This document shows, one piece after another, positions 1-6,695 of a stretch of DNA of 17,196 nucleotides; positions within the stretch are counted from its first letter, which is position 1; every line of letters starts with the position of its first letter. The notes beneath the pieces were generated by a model. That model had not been told where the DNA came from. It saw only the letters and a program-made list of their open reading frames with translations, and ran no database searches. The stretch spans positions 1-17,196 of the forward strand of contig CAZYGI010000074.1 of the NCBI GenBank assembly GCA_964647255.1, written 5' to 3'. Made by a program: the position numbers and the translations under genes. Source of the DNA: CAWJEL01 sp964647255. Lineage in GTDB: Bacteria > Chloroflexota > Anaerolineae > CG2-30-64-16.

Positions 1-213
1 CCAGCGCACCGTCCATCGCAGCGGGCCGGCGAACGCCGCTGCGATGCCACCGAGGATCAGAGCCGGGACCGCAAAGTACGCGCCCCAACCGAAGAGCACC
101 CGCAGCGGCGCCGGACCGCGCAAGGTTGCCACGCCCGGCAGGAGCAGCACGGCCGCGACCAGCCCGATAAGGGCGATAACAACGCCGATCAGATCGTTGC
201 GAGATGGTTTCAC
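1..213 (-). CDS. N-terminal part of a membrane protein, possibly an FtsK/SpoIIIE-type DNA translocase (cut by window edge)
   Basis: The frame is open from a GTG at 213 to the window edge (71 codons), reading MKPSRNDLIGVVIALIGLVA onward. The GTG overlaps the TGA of the S1 gene as GTGA, so translation is probably coupled; no Shine-Dalgarno is visible. Residues about 8-28 form one hydrophobic segment and about 43-62 a second, separated by a loop containing RGPAPLRVLFGWGAYF. A short basic start, a first helix, and a 'GWGAY..P.L' second helix resemble the four-helix membrane region at the N-terminus of FtsK/SpoIIIE, which pump chromosomal DNA during division. The motor domain that would prove this lies outside the window, so the family call is inference; another polytopic membrane protein is possible. 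Confidence 0.6.
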   Translation of the reverse strand, partial: MKPSRNDLIGVVIALIGLVAAVLLLPGVATLRGPAPLRVLFGWGAYFAVPALILGGIAAAFAGPLRWTVRW

Positions 214-1202
214 GCGATTTCGCCCAGCTCTGTGCGGCCATGCGGCGCACTCTCCGCAGGGCGGAGGGTGAGCGCGATGCGCCGCTTGCCGCCGTCCACC
301 TGCAAGACACGCGCACGAACCCGGTCGCCCTCGTGGATCACATTGCGCGGATGCATGAAGCTGCCCTCCGCCAGCTCGGAAACATGGATCAGCCCTTCAA
401 GGCCGTCTTCCAGCCGCGCAAAGGCGCCGAAGTTCACCACATTGGTGATGATCGCTTCGACGATCTGCCCCACAGCATATCGCGCCTCGACCCCGCGCCA
501 GGGGTCAGGCTGCAGGCGCTTCAAGCTGAGGGCGATCTTCTTGGCCTCGGGGTTCACCTCCAACACCAGGGTTTCCACCTGGAGCCCCGGTTGCAGCACT
601 TCGGCCGGCGTGCCCACACGGCCCCACGACAGCTCGGAAATATGGATCAGCCCCTCGAAGCCGCCCAGGTCCACAAAAGCGCCGAACGGACAGAGGCTGG
701 TGACCTGGCCCTGGCGCCGCTGTCCCGGCTGCACGGAAGCCAGGATCTCCTCGACATGGCCGTTCTGCCGCGTCAGCCGTTCGGACAGGATCAACCGGCA
801 GCGGTCGCGATCAATCTCGGCGACGCGCACCGTCAGCGTCTCGCCGATACGCGTCGCCATCGCCGCGGCGCGTTCCTCGGGGGAATGGCCGGGGATGGGC
901 TGCAACAGGTGCGATGAGGGCACAAACCCCTGGATCGCACCGAAATCCGTCAGCAGCCCGCCCCGATTGAAGCCGGAGATCTTGACCTCCAGCGGTTCCT
1001 CAGATGCGAGATATGCCTCGGCGCGGCGCCAGTCATCCTCGCAGTCCAGATCCGCGCTGCTGGTGTTCCACCGCCGAAAGCCGATCGGCTGCGCCGCGGC
1101 AGCCATCGCCCTGGCCAACTCATCTGTGTCATCGCCTAACCACGCCGGGTCCGTTTCATCTTCCGCGTCGCGCAACAACGCTTCCCAATAGCCATCATCC
1201 AT
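210..1202 (-). CDS. Three-S1-domain RNA-binding protein (ribosomal protein S1-like)
   Basis: A 330-residue soluble protein. Residues 1-65 are acidic and low in recognisable motifs. Three S1 (OB-fold) domains follow. Domain one (about 69-143) is divergent, with GFNRGGLLTDFGAIQGFVP. Domains two (about 160-230) and three (about 244-314) are canonical, with FGAFVDLGGFEGLIHISEL and FGAFARLEDGLEGLIHVSEL. S1 domains bind single-stranded RNA; tandem copies are typical of ribosomal protein S1 and its bacterial relatives, which help mRNA onto the 30S subunit. With only three domains this is shorter than the six-domain proteobacterial S1, but short S1 proteins are common in other phyla. The ATG at 1202 has a good GAGGAG site about seven bases upstream. 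The stop overlaps the next gene's GTG. Whether this is the main S1 or an accessory S1 protein cannot be decided here. Confidence 0.88.
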   Translation of the reverse strand: MDDGYWEALLRDAEDETDPAWLGDDTDELARAMAAAAQPIGFRRWNTSSADLDCEDDWRRAEAYLASEEPLEVKISGFNRGGLLTDFGAIQGFVPSSHLLQPIPGHSPEERAAAMATRIGETLTVRVAEIDRDRCRLILSERLTRQNGHVEEILASVQPGQRRQGQVTSLCPFGAFVDLGGFEGLIHISELSWGRVGTPAEVLQPGLQVETLVLEVNPEAKKIALSLKRLQPDPWRGVEARYAVGQIVEAIITNVVNFGAFARLEDGLEGLIHVSELAEGSFMHPRNVIHEGDRVRARVLQVDGGKRRIALTLRPAESAPHGRTELGEIA

Positions 1203-1225
1203 GACCCGCTCCTCCTCGCTACAAA
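1203..1225 (-). promoter_or_regulatory. Ribosome binding site of the S1 gene in a 23-nt intercistronic gap
   Basis: On the minus strand the gap reads GCGAGGAGGAGCGGGTC just before the ATG at 1202. The GAGGAG core is well placed and supports this start rather than an internal one. There is no room for a promoter or terminator, so the S1 gene is expected to be co-transcribed with the membrane GAF/HTH gene upstream. Confidence 0.65.
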
Positions 1226-3208
1226 TTACGACTCACCGGTCGCGTCTTCGTCCGCCGCGTGTGCTTCCATTTCGGCTAACGTCTTTGCCACCGCGGCCAC
1301 AGCCGCACGCTGCTTTCGATACAAATCCGATTCGCTCATGGCAAGCCTGCGCGCCAGGTCGAACACACGCTGGCCCTGCACGAAACGATAATCCAAGATA
1401 TTGTACACCAGCCATTCGGGCGCGCTGGTCTTCCGCTCGCCGGCCGGCCGCTGGCGCTCGATCGCCTCATGCAGCACGGTGCGCAGCGCGCGAGTCAAAT
1501 TGCCGTCGTTGACGCGCAACGCCTGCCGCACCAGCCGCAGCTCCAACAGCGGACTCTCGGTGAGTTTAGGGCCGCCCCAGTAATGGTTGAGCGCGTCCTT
1601 CACCCACTGCTGCCAGGTGCTTTGCGTCGCCAGCGCGGCGGCATCCGGGTCCACCATGCGTTGAGCGTCCACCGCGGCCGGAGGCGCGGGCAGCGGCGCG
1701 GCGTACCGGATCGCGCTGCGCCACTCCTGAATCCGTTCGAGCTCAGGCAAGATCCGCTGGAGCGCGGCGAAGACCGCCTGCTGCACGTGCCGGTCGGCGA
1801 TGGCAGCAGCCGCCTGACCGAGCAGCGCGCCGACCGCGTCGGCCTCAGCTTCCTCCATGACGACTTCCGGGCTGCGGGCCCGTACCGCCAGCAAGCCCAA
1901 CATCTGCTCACCATCCTGGCTGCGCAGCGGACAGAACCAGTAACCGTCGGTGGGCAGAAAATCGAAACCGACGGCCTCCGCCTGCTCGCCTTCAAGGCGC
2001 GCCCAGATTTCCGCGGCTTCCGGGCTGGCGGCATAGCGATCCGCGGCCGCGCGGTCGCCGACTGCGGCCTCCAGGTGCAGGCCGTTTTCCCCGGCCACCA
2101 GCACGAACCCGTCGCCCACCCGCAGCAGCTCGCACAGACCGATCAGGACGTTCGCGAGAAGCTGATGCAAGTCGCTGCTGGTCAGCAACCGCCGATCCAG
2201 CGTCTGAATCCACGCCAGCTCCTCCTGATCCTGTGGGTTGATGAGCCGGTCAATCCATGGTTTTGCCAGGTTGACGACGAGCTGGCCGAGCACGATCACC
2301 CCGACCACCGCAAAAATCAACGCCGTATCGCGCGGCAAGCCCAGGATTACCTCGACGCGCGGGATCACCAGCATCACGGCGATCACCAGGATGCCCACGA
2401 TCGGGCCGCGCAGCAAGTAATGAACCAGGTCATGCTTGACCACACGATCGGGGGACAGGACGCCGGAGTACGCGACGCTGTACGCCATCAACACCAGCAT
2501 CGTGCCCACAACGACATTGGCAGCCATCGCCATCAGCAAGACCAGCAGCGTGGGGATGCGGTCCACCAACCCGGCCGTCAGGCCAACCGTCACAAGGTAC
2601 GGAAAGACGCCCAACCCCGGCGCAGCAAACGAAAGCGTGAGGTACGTCATCCGGCGGCGCGCGGCGGGGGTCAGACAGCGGCGCCGCGCCCGCACGAGGT
2701 TATATGCGCCGGAAAGCGCCGTCGCGCCGAAGTAAATCACGAACACCGTGAAAAGTGGGCCGGCGGACAGGCGGCTGACCGGCGGGGAAAAGACGCCGTC
2801 GTAAACCAGGAGATTGCTGAACAAGGCGAGCGCCACCAGCACAAAGCTGACGCCGTAGCTGAGGCCCACCACGACGCGCCGCCGGAATGAGAAATGACGC
2901 GTCGAGCGAAGCACCGCGTCCGAAAAGTGCAGGTACCCGGCGGGCACCAGCCCGATCCCGATCCACTGGACGCGCAACCAGACCACGGCGGCGTGGTAGC
3001 CGGTCGTGCGCGGGATGATGATGTCACCGGCGAAGGCAATCAAAACGCAGGCCAAGAGGACGCTGAAGGACTGCGCCACCGAGCTGCGCAGATTGTGGGT
3101 GAGCATGTACCCCAACAAGGAAAACGCAGTGATGACGATGGCGGAGGACAAGAGCAAATTGACGAAGCTAAATATCACGGACCAGGTCAGGCCCGACCAC
3201 TCAGTCAT
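1226..3208 (-). CDS. Nine-TM membrane protein with GAF-like domain and C-terminal helix-turn-helix (membrane sensor/regulator without kinase core)
   Basis: 660 residues. Hydrophobic segments lie near residues 11-35, 45-65, 76-98, 112-135, 151-172, 188-212, 219-247, 268-286 and 295-314, an arrangement like the multi-helix N-terminal sensor region of some histidine kinases. A soluble GAF-like region follows (about 339-475; DLHQLLANVLIGLCELL, then a variable core and a closing DAVGALLGQAAAAIADR helix). The last part (about 599-648; VFDLARRLAMSESDLYRKQR) looks like a sigma-70 region-4/LuxR-like helix-turn-helix. I see no H-box, N-box or GxGxG ATP lid, so it is probably not a kinase. It may sense a membrane or cytoplasmic signal and contact DNA or a partner directly. 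The ATG overlaps the GNAT stop (ATGA) and lacks a Shine-Dalgarno, implying translational coupling. The fold calls are by eye. Confidence 0.75.
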   Translation of the reverse strand: MTEWSGLTWSVIFSFVNLLLSSAIVITAFSLLGYMLTHNLRSSVAQSFSVLLACVLIAFAGDIIIPRTTGYHAAVVWLRVQWIGIGLVPAGYLHFSDAVLRSTRHFSFRRRVVVGLSYGVSFVLVALALFSNLLVYDGVFSPPVSRLSAGPLFTVFVIYFGATALSGAYNLVRARRRCLTPAARRRMTYLTLSFAAPGLGVFPYLVTVGLTAGLVDRIPTLLVLLMAMAANVVVGTMLVLMAYSVAYSGVLSPDRVVKHDLVHYLLRGPIVGILVIAVMLVIPRVEVILGLPRDTALIFAVVGVIVLGQLVVNLAKPWIDRLINPQDQEELAWIQTLDRRLLTSSDLHQLLANVLIGLCELLRVGDGFVLVAGENGLHLEAAVGDRAAADRYAASPEAAEIWARLEGEQAEAVGFDFLPTDGYWFCPLRSQDGEQMLGLLAVRARSPEVVMEEAEADAVGALLGQAAAAIADRHVQQAVFAALQRILPELERIQEWRSAIRYAAPLPAPPAAVDAQRMVDPDAAALATQSTWQQWVKDALNHYWGGPKLTESPLLELRLVRQALRVNDGNLTRALRTVLHEAIERQRPAGERKTSAPEWLVYNILDYRFVQGQRVFDLARRLAMSESDLYRKQRAAVAAVAKTLAEMEAHAADEDATGES

Positions 3209-3738
3209 AACGCCAACCCACGCACAAAATACAACCCGATATCCCGATTCCGATAGAACTGTTCATTATAGCCGCAAAACCTGAACCCATGCCGCCCAAG
3301 AAACCTGATCGCCGGATAGTTCTTGCTCTGCACGACGGTCATCAGATGTGTCAAGCCGCTCTGGCGGCCATGGGCGATCCCCCGATTCAACAGCGCCGTG
3401 CCGATCCCCTTGCGCCGGAAATCCGGCGCCACGATCAAATGGTGCATCCAGGCGATCCCCTGATCCGGCTGGTTTTCCAGATTGATATACCCGCGGATTA
3501 CGGTCGCCTCGGATGCCACCAGGATCAAATCGCCGCGCTGCTGGTGGAGCAGCAACGCCTCGCTCCATGCCGGATACCGCACGGTTACGGTGCGCGGCAA
3601 ATGCACTTCGCGGAAATGCGTCACGACCTCATCGCCGCTCTGCTGCTGGACCACCTGCCAGACGTGGTCGGTCTCATAGGAGCCATCCAACTGTAAACAG
3701 GTAGTCAGATCGTGGAGGTCGGCTCGATAAATATGCAT
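3205..3738 (-). CDS. GNAT-family N-acetyltransferase
   Basis: 177 residues, a normal length for a single-domain GNAT acetyltransferase, which moves acetyl from acetyl-CoA to an amine. The acetyl-CoA-binding motif A is clear at about 101-117: LIVAPDFRRKGIGTALL, containing the R/Q-x-x-G-x-G signature as RKGIG. A motif-B-like end follows (NYPAIRFLGRHGFRFCGY, about 140-157). The substrate cannot be inferred: the N-terminal half carries no recognisable specificity motif. It is the promoter-proximal gene of the minus-strand operon and overlaps the next gene by ATGA. The ATG at 3738 has no clear Shine-Dalgarno, and no better in-frame start was seen downstream because motif-like sequence begins immediately (MHIYRADLHDL). 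A candidate promoter and palindrome lie 70-100 bases upstream. Confidence 0.87.
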   Translation of the reverse strand: MHIYRADLHDLTTCLQLDGSYETDHVWQVVQQQSGDEVVTHFREVHLPRTVTVRYPAWSEALLLHQQRGDLILVASEATVIRGYINLENQPDQGIAWMHHLIVAPDFRRKGIGTALLNRGIAHGRQSGLTHLMTVVQSKNYPAIRFLGRHGFRFCGYNEQFYRNRDIGLYFVRGLAL

Positions 3739-3807
3739 GGCGGCGACCGATCTTTGAGGGTGGGTGTCCGAAGACGCTGCGCTCTGCCGTGCACGGACAC
3801 GGTCGTG

Positions 3808-3836
3808 ATTCTAGCACCACGACGGAGCTTTTGCAA
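3808..3836 (-). promoter_or_regulatory. Candidate sigma-70-type promoter for the minus-strand operon
   Basis: On the minus strand TTGCAA (3836-3831) is followed after 17 bases by TAGAAT (3813-3808), matching the housekeeping consensus 4/6 and 5/6. Transcription would begin about 60 bases before the GNAT start. The -35 box sits in the middle of a perfect 14-bp palindrome. Predicted by eye only. Confidence 0.35.
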
Positions 3837-3840
3837 AAGC
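3827..3840. promoter_or_regulatory. Perfect 14-bp palindrome, candidate operator
   Basis: GCTTTTGCAAAAGC is a perfect palindrome in the divergent region between the GNAT operon and the MalE-type gene. It covers the candidate -35 box of the minus-strand promoter and lies about 80 bases upstream of the plus-strand -35. Its size and symmetry fit a dimeric repressor such as a LacI-family sugar regulator, but no regulator gene of that kind is in the window. Confidence 0.35.
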
Positions 3841-3918
3841 GGCAAAGGCCGGCGCCTCGCGGCGCACAAGACCAACCTGGCCGAGGCTCGATCACGCGCA
3901 AATACGCTGCCTGACTTT

Positions 3919-3948
3919 TTGACAAGCGACTATCTTAAGTGATAGGAT
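3919..3948 (+). promoter_or_regulatory. Candidate promoter of the malEFG operon with embedded inverted repeat
   Basis: A perfect TTGACA (3919-3924) is followed after 18 bases by TAGGAT (3943-3948), a 4/6 match to TATAAT. The spacer and -10 box hold an inverted repeat, CTATC-N6-GATAG (3930-3945), a suitable place for a repressor to block polymerase. It would give a leader of roughly 140 nt before the start at 4099. Confidence 0.45.
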
Positions 3949-4000
3949 TACATATCGTTGTCGCCTGTACGTCGAATTTGGCATCCGTTTCTAGCCTTCG

Positions 4001-4034
4001 AAAGGAGGTGGTGCCGGCTCACGTTGTGGTGTAA
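4001..4034 (+). promoter_or_regulatory. Strong Shine-Dalgarno-like sequence with a possible mini-ORF in the malE leader
   Basis: AAAGGAGGTG (4001-4010) is a near-perfect anti-16S match, yet lies about 90 nt before the real start of the binding protein. A seven-codon frame, GTG at 4011 to TAA at 4032-4034, follows, but its spacing to the site is too short for efficient initiation. It could be a leader peptide, a standby ribosome site, or chance. The rest of 3739-4098 holds only the promoters and palindromes listed. Confidence 0.25.
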
Positions 4035-4098
4035 CCGATCGTTTTCTGAAGATGCCCGTTTCTGGTGGTCACAACCCAAATCTCATGGAGGAGAAACA

Positions 4099-5028
4099 AT
4101 GAAGAAGTTGTTCGCAGTTTTGAGCCTGTTGGTGGTGCTGTCCATGGTCCTGACGGCCTGCGGCGCCAAAGCAACCCCGGCCCCCGAACCGACCAAGGCC
4201 CCTGCGGCCGCGGTCGAGCCGACCAAGGCCCCCGAACCGACCAAAGCTCCTGAGCCGACCAAGGCGCCCGAGCCGACCGCCGTGCCCCCGACGGCTGCGC
4301 CTGAGGCGAAGGCCGTCAAGATCACCGTCTGGCACCAATGGGATGGCAAGTACCTCGATGCCATCACCGCGGCCTTCAAAGAATACGAAGCGGCGCATCC
4401 TGGCGTCACGATTGACCTGAGCAAGCCGGAAGACACCTCGAACGCGTTGAAGGTCGCCATCCCGGCCGGCCAGGGCCCCGACATCATCGGCTGGGCCAAT
4501 GACCAGATCGGCACCCAGGCGCTGCAAGGCAGCATCGTCGCCTTGAACGACCTCGGCGTGGATGAGGCGTTCCTGAGCAGCACCTACGAGCCGGCCGCGG
4601 TCAAGGGCGTGATCTGGCAGGGCAAGATCTGGGCGCTGCCCGAATCCCAGGAAGGCATCGCGCTGGTCTACAACAAGGCGCTGCTGACCGACAAGTACAT
4701 GCCGACGAGCCTGGATGACCTGTTGGTCAAGGCCACGGCCTTCCAGAAGGACAACGCCGGCAAGGTGTTGGTCTGCAACCAGGGCTTCGGCGGCTCCGAT
4801 GCCTACCATGTGGCCCCGATCTACTTCGGCTCCGGCGTGCCCACCTACGTGGATGACACCGGCAAGGTCTACATGAACACCCCCGAGGCGCTGAAGGCCG
4901 CGCAGTGGCTGGCCGATTTCAGCAAGGTTTCGCTGAAGGAAAACAGCTACGACATCTGCAAGGCCGCGCTGAAGGAAGGCAAGATCGCTGCCTGGTGGAC
5001 CGGCCGTTCGTCGGCATCAAGACCCTGA
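4099..5028 (+). pseudogene. malE: MalE-type maltose/maltodextrin-binding lipoprotein, N-terminal part (interrupted by deletion and frameshift)
   Basis: The ATG at 4099 is chosen for its strong GGAGGAG site five bases upstream and because a lipoprotein signal begins there (MKKLFAVLSLL, lipobox LTAC, Cys21). Residues about 22-72 are a Pro/Thr/Lys/Ala tether with EPTKAP repeats. The binding domain begins near 75 (KITVWHQWDG) and continues normally (GPDIIGWANDQIG, GKIWALPESQEGIALVYNK) to AAWWTG at about 300. There the family continues GPW and about 30 more residues before PFVG. Here the frame instead leaves the alignment and stops at 5028, while PFVG resumes in another frame. The product is expected to be truncated and non-functional unless this is a sequencing or assembly error. 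Role if intact: captures malto-oligosaccharides outside the membrane for the permeases downstream. Confidence 0.85.
4999..5006 (+). other. Deletion/frameshift joint inside the MalE-type gene
   Basis: Frame 1 reads W-T-G up to 5004 and frame 3 reads P-F-V-G from 5004. Both match the MalE family, but the residues that normally separate them are absent. The frame relation means the missing DNA has length 3k+1. The other two binding proteins in this window carry about 34 residues between the equivalent points, so the loss is roughly 85-105 nt. The GC-rich joint (GGACCGGCCG) could reflect microhomology or assembly collapse. Confidence 0.7.
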
Positions 5029-5375
5029 TGATCAGCAAGAACGCTGTGGATCGCGGCACCGCCGAGACGGCGCTGGACATCATCAAGTTCTTCACGAGCG
5101 CCGATGTGTCCAAGAAGCTGGCCCTGACCAACAAGACCATCCCGGCCAACACCGCGGCGCTGAAGGATGCCGAAGTGCAGAAGCTGGGCACCATCGCCGG
5201 CTTCGGCGCAGCCCTGAACGTGGGCGTGCCGATGGCGAACACCCCCTTCGCGAACGCGCAGTGGGGCCCGGTGGGTGACGCCAGCGTGGCGGTGTGGACC
5301 GGCGCGCAGACCCCGGCTGATGCCATGAAGGCCGCTCAGACGGCCATCGAAGCCAAAGTCAAAGAAATGCAGTAA
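5004..5375 (+). pseudogene. malE: MalE-type binding lipoprotein, C-terminal part in shifted frame
   Basis: From PFVGIKTLMISKNA onward this frame encodes the C-terminal lobe of the MalE-type protein: ALDIIKFFTSADVSKKLAL (cf. the family's 'AxxFlxfl.s.e....a'), an alternating helix set, and a closing TPADAMKAAQTAIEAKVKEM helix, the usual end of MalE-like proteins. It ends at the TAA 5373-5375, just before the terminator palindrome. It has no Shine-Dalgarno or start of its own. An ATG at 5028 overlaps the TGA of the N-terminal part but begins in mid-fold, so separate expression would be meaningless. Its conserved state suggests the lesion is recent or is an artefact. Confidence 0.8.
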
Positions 5376-5384
5376 TCGCTGCTG

Positions 5385-5422
5385 AGTAAAAGACGGGGAG
5401 AGATCTCTCCCCGTCTTTTACT
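5385..5422 (+). terminator. Perfect 38-bp palindrome between malE and malF (intercistronic terminator/stem-loop)
   Basis: Two 19-base arms meet at AGATCT with no mismatch (AGTAAAAGACGGGGAGAGA and its complement). The arms are A-rich outside and GC-rich inside, so the transcript ends the stem in UCUUUUACUUUC, an intrinsic-terminator shape that works in both directions. It sits 10 nt after the binding-protein stop. Partial termination or mRNA protection here is the known way to make far more binding protein than permease. Confidence 0.8.
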
Positions 5423-5480
5423 TTCGAATACCCCATCTGAGTCAACCGCCAAGGATGGCGCCTAGAGAGGAGGCCGCACC

Positions 5481-6695
5481 ATGATAGGTTGGTCAGGACG
5501 CCGCAAAACGTTGACGATCCTAGCGTTCATCGGCCCGATGCTCCTCGGGCTTCTGATCTTCAACGTCTACCCGATTGTCTTCAGCACCTACATCTCGCTC
5601 ACCAACCGCAACCAGTTCCACCCGTTCCCCGACTGCACCGCGCTTGCTAATCGCATCCTGGAGCCCACATGCTGGGGTCTGACGAAGGCCCAGACCGGCC
5701 TGGGCAGCCCCTTCAAAGTGCTGGATCCGTTTTACGCTAACTACACCGGCCTGTTGGGGCAGTTCTTTACCGGTGCGTCATTGCTCAATCTGTTACGCAT
5801 CATCGCATGCATCGTGCCGTTGATCATCGCTGCCCAGGTCAACAAGCGGCTCGACCGCCAGTTGACGCGTCCAGTTTCTTCCGGGGTTGTCTGGTTGGCC
5901 GGCATCGTAGGGCTGGGTGTCGTGGCCCTGGCCCTGAACCTGAGCGGCGCGTACAAGACACTGCTGAACTCCGGGGATTTCGTCGGCGTCATCGTCCAGA
6001 CGGTGCTCTTCGTGGTCCTCCGCGTGCCGATCACTCTCGCGGTGGCGATGACCCTGGCGATGATTCTGAACAGCACCTATCTCAAGGGGCGGGCATTCTT
6101 CCGCGTGGTGGTGTTCATCCCCTGGGCGGCCTCGTCCCTGGCGATGCTGCTGGCGCTGATCTGGCAGTTCTTCTTCCGCGAGCAGGGGACCATCAACCAG
6201 TTGCTGCTTGCCATCTTCGGGATCAAAGGCCCCGCTTACCTGACCCAGAACTGGTGGGCGCTGTTTACGATCCTGATCGCCGACATCTGGTTCTCGTACC
6301 CCTTCTTGATGACGATCATCCTGGGCGCGCTGCAGTCCATCCCGGCCGACCAATATGAGGCCGCCGAGATTGACGGCGCTTCCTGGTGGCAGCAGTTTAC
6401 CAGCATCACCCTGCCGCTGCTGCGGCCGGCGATCATGCCCGCCATCGTGCTCACCTCGATTTCGTCGTTCCAGATGTTCGGCACGGCTTATGCGATGACC
6501 TCCGGCGGCCCGGTCAAGGGCGCCGGCCAGCCCGGCTTCACCGAGTTCGTCATGGTGTATGCCTACAAGCAGGTGTTCCAGACCCAGGCCTACGGCAAGA
6601 TGGGTGCGTTCGCCGTGATCATCTTCATCCTGCTGTTCGCAGCCACGCTCTACAGCCTGCGGATCACGCGCATCACGAAAGGAGCGTACGAATGA
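5481..6695 (+). CDS. malF: MalF-type sugar ABC transporter permease
   Basis: 404 residues. The ATG at 5481 has AGAGGAGG seven bases upstream. Eight or so membrane segments are visible (about 12-40, 99-120, 134-155, 166-198, 206-233, 259-283, 316-338, 373-394). The MalF-like feature is extra membrane segments and a large external region (about 42-98) before the core. The cytoplasmic EAA loop that docks on the ATPase is clear at about 293-312: EAAEIDGASWWQQFTSITLP. The protein forms half of the channel through which the bound sugar enters; its partner MalG overlaps its stop codon (ATGA). Neighbouring GH13 enzymes favour maltodextrin or another alpha-glucoside as substrate, but that is inference. 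No ATPase gene is nearby, so a shared MsiK-like ATPase is probably encoded elsewhere. Confidence 0.92.
   Translation: MIGWSGRRKTLTILAFIGPMLLGLLIFNVYPIVFSTYISLTNRNQFHPFPDCTALANRILEPTCWGLTKAQTGLGSPFKVLDPFYANYTGLLGQFFTGASLLNLLRIIACIVPLIIAAQVNKRLDRQLTRPVSSGVVWLAGIVGLGVVALALNLSGAYKTLLNSGDFVGVIVQTVLFVVLRVPITLAVAMTLAMILNSTYLKGRAFFRVVVFIPWAASSLAMLLALIWQFFFREQGTINQLLLAIFGIKGPAYLTQNWWALFTILIADIWFSYPFLMTIILGALQSIPADQYEAAEIDGASWWQQFTSITLPLLRPAIMPAIVLTSISSFQMFGTAYAMTSGGPVKGAGQPGFTEFVMVYAYKQVFQTQAYGKMGAFAVIIFILLFAATLYSLRITRITKGAYE

Noticed and set aside
1469..2890. 473-codon plus-strand frame opposite the membrane GAF/HTH gene
   Set aside because: Extremely rich in Gln, His, Arg and Asp with no hydrophobic core; a codon-bias shadow of the real minus-strand gene.
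3958..4098. N-terminal extension of the MalE-type gene to a TTG at 3958
   Set aside because: The extension runs next to the promoter -10, lacks a ribosome site, and would bury the lipoprotein signal that begins at the ATG 4099.
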